From contig NZ_JAAVUQ010000014.1 in the NCBI RefSeq assembly GCF_018449515.1, forward strand, positions 62,001 through 126,000: a stretch of 64,000 nt of DNA, given 5' to 3'. Numbering within the stretch: position 1 is the first letter of the stretch; each line of letters opens with the position of its first letter. The position numbers were made by a program, and so were the translations under genes. The stretch comes from Caballeronia sp. dw_19. GTDB lineage: Bacteria > Pseudomonadota > Gammaproteobacteria > Burkholderiales > Burkholderiaceae. The notes below the pieces were generated by a model. The model was not told the origin of the DNA. It searched no databases and saw nothing but the letters and a program-made list of their open reading frames with translations. This document shows, in pieces, positions 62,879-64,000 of this stretch.

Positions 62879-63790
62879 TTACGTCAGTTGATACGGGCGC
62901 ACCGGTACGACCTCATCGGGAATTTCACATCCACACAGCTCGAGAATCGATCGTTCGATGGTGCGAGTCATTGCGTCCAGTGCCAGCGCATTAGGCGCGA
63001 CGGTGAACGGCTCGGCAACTTCACTGGCAATCGCTTCGAGCGCAATAAGCGTATAAGAAATGAAAACGCAGAGAAGCGGCGTAAAGAACTCCGTCGAATC
63101 GACGAGACCGAACGGCAGCAACACGCAATAGGCATAGACGGTGCGGTGAAGCAACACACTGTAGGCAAACGGAATAGGCGTGGATGCAATCCGTTCGCAG
63201 CTTCCAATCGCGCGTCCCAATTCATTGATCTGCGCGTCGAACATCCAGAGCTTCGTGTCCGTTGCCAATGCTTGATCCTGCAGATCGGCGAAGTCGCGAC
63301 GGATGTCATTGAGAAGCGCAATCGGCTTGTAGCAAGTGTGCTGCAATGCCCGGGTTCGCGTGCGGCCGACAAAGCGAAGGAGATCCGGAGTCGGGTCGGT
63401 CCCGCGCAGTTGATGTTTCAACGCATAGACGCACGCAATCAGCGTATGGGCCATCTGAAGCTTGTCAGCGCCGCACGGGACGTAACACAGCATCTGCGAC
63501 GTCAGCGCGCGCGTGGAGATCAACAGGTTGCCCCACAGATGCCGCGCCTCGTTGAAGCGCTCGTAGCTCGCGTTATTCCGGAACGCAAGGAAGATGGCGA
63601 GAGCAAGACCGAATAGCGTGAAGGGTGCTGTATTGAGCGGAATTTTCTCGCCGAAAATTCGGCCTTGCGTCAGCACGGCGAGGCTGCTGACAGCCCCCAT
63701 GAACACCAGTTGTGGAATGATCGACTGCAATACGGAACCGTTCCAGACAAATAGCAACCGGAACCAATTTTCCCCTGGCCTCACGATCAT
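62879..63790 (-). CDS. Bestrophin-family (UPF0187/YneE) membrane protein
   Basis: 303 aa, with several hydrophobic segments near the N-terminus (PQLVFMGAVSSLAVL, PFTLFGLALAIFLAFRNNASYERF) and near residues 205-245. The pattern RNNASYERFNEARHLWG is the family hallmark. Probable ion channel of the inner membrane. It lies 74 bp upstream of moaD and 37 bp after the cydB stop. Confidence 0.9.
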   Translation of the reverse strand: MIVRPGENWFRLLFVWNGSVLQSIIPQLVFMGAVSSLAVLTQGRIFGEKIPLNTAPFTLFGLALAIFLAFRNNASYERFNEARHLWGNLLISTRALTSQMLCYVPCGADKLQMAHTLIACVYALKHQLRGTDPTPDLLRFVGRTRTRALQHTCYKPIALLNDIRRDFADLQDQALATDTKLWMFDAQINELGRAIGSCERIASTPIPFAYSVLLHRTVYAYCVLLPFGLVDSTEFFTPLLCVFISYTLIALEAIASEVAEPFTVAPNALALDAMTRTIERSILELCGCEIPDEVVPVRPYQLT

Positions 63791-63827
63791 GATGTGCTCT
63801 TGTAGTGTGCTGACTGCGCCGTCACCA

Positions 63828-64000
63828 TCAGTGATAACCTGCGTCCCCTTCCCTCACCTTGCCCCGGAATACGCGGTACTGCATGACGTTGTAGACAAGG
63901 ATGACCGGCAGCACGATCACAGTGCCGACCAGCGTAAATAGCTGGCTCGAGTGGCTCGACGACGCCTGCCAGATTGTCAGGGATGGCGGAACGATGTTCG
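63828..64000 (-). CDS. cydB: Cytochrome bd ubiquinol oxidase subunit II, 3' end only
   Basis: The last ~57 codons are in the window; the gene begins beyond base 64000. The translation ends LTIWQASSSHSSQLFTLVG…LPVILVYNVMQYRVFRGKV…, the typical C-terminal membrane segment and tail of CydB/CioB. Subunit I (cydA) should lie upstream outside the window. Confidence 0.88.
   Translation of the reverse strand, partial: NIVPPSLTIWQASSSHSSQLFTLVGTVIVLPVILVYNVMQYRVFRGKVREGDAGYH

Overview
The window looks like a chromosomal or megaplasmid segment of a soil/plant-associated betaproteobacterium of the Burkholderiaceae, most likely Paraburkholderia or Caballeronia. This is inferred from GC-rich coding DNA, the mix of LysR/GntR/AraC-controlled catabolic clusters, the protein families present and a family-typical inverted-repeat element. 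No rRNA, tRNA or CRISPR array was recognised.

Layout. 1-2657: 3' part of a type V autotransporter. 2764-7110: LysR regulator, dadA-like D-amino-acid dehydrogenase, FAD-linked 2-hydroxyacid dehydrogenase and a GNAT acetyltransferase. 7312-20318: a 13-kb catabolic island entirely on the minus strand, with three beta-hydroxyacid dehydrogenases, an aldehyde dehydrogenase, a MmgE/PrpD protein, a short-chain dehydrogenase, two carboxymuconolactone-decarboxylase-family proteins, a cupin, NIPSNAP and metallo-beta-lactamase-fold proteins, two MFS transporters and a GntR/FCD regulator. 20488-21389: an element with ~265-bp inverted arms. 21470-24052: rubrerythrin, CCG-domain Fe-S protein and DUF3501 protein. 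24249-39111: a complete soluble di-iron monooxygenase system of the propane/MimABCD type (hydroxylase large subunit, reductase, small subunit, coupling protein), followed in the same operon by an amidohydrolase, a DUF59 protein and a second GroEL. It is framed by an AcoR-type sigma-54 activator downstream and an alcohol dehydrogenase / coiled-coil protein / CobW GTPase / WD40 protein / 67-aa protein operon upstream. 39741-40689: exported unknown protein and an IS4-type transposase remnant. 40797-47840: pentitol/sugar ABC uptake with dehydrogenase, ribulokinase and AraC regulator. 48500-53185: LysR, bicupin, SDR, LysR. 53741-56305: PAS-PAS-GAF-GGDEF-EAL protein. 57580-59661: DyP peroxidase, encapsulin shell and a small third ORF. 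59695-64000: LysR, MocR regulator with four 15-bp direct repeats in front of it, MoaD, bestrophin-like channel and the 3' end of cydB.

How it works together. The strongest system is the monooxygenase region. The six expected di-iron ligands of the large subunit are present with the spacing of methane monooxygenase MmoX. Two candidate sigma-54 promoters, one before the monooxygenase operon and one before the alcohol dehydrogenase operon, each carry the same enhancer-like inverted motif TGTC-N9-GACG about 100 bp upstream. The only sigma-54 activator in the window, which has an intact GAFTGA motif, ends the locus. I therefore read the region as one regulon that oxidises a short alkane, ketone or phenol to an alcohol and onward, with its own chaperonin and a metal-insertion module. 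The substrate is not decided by the sequence.
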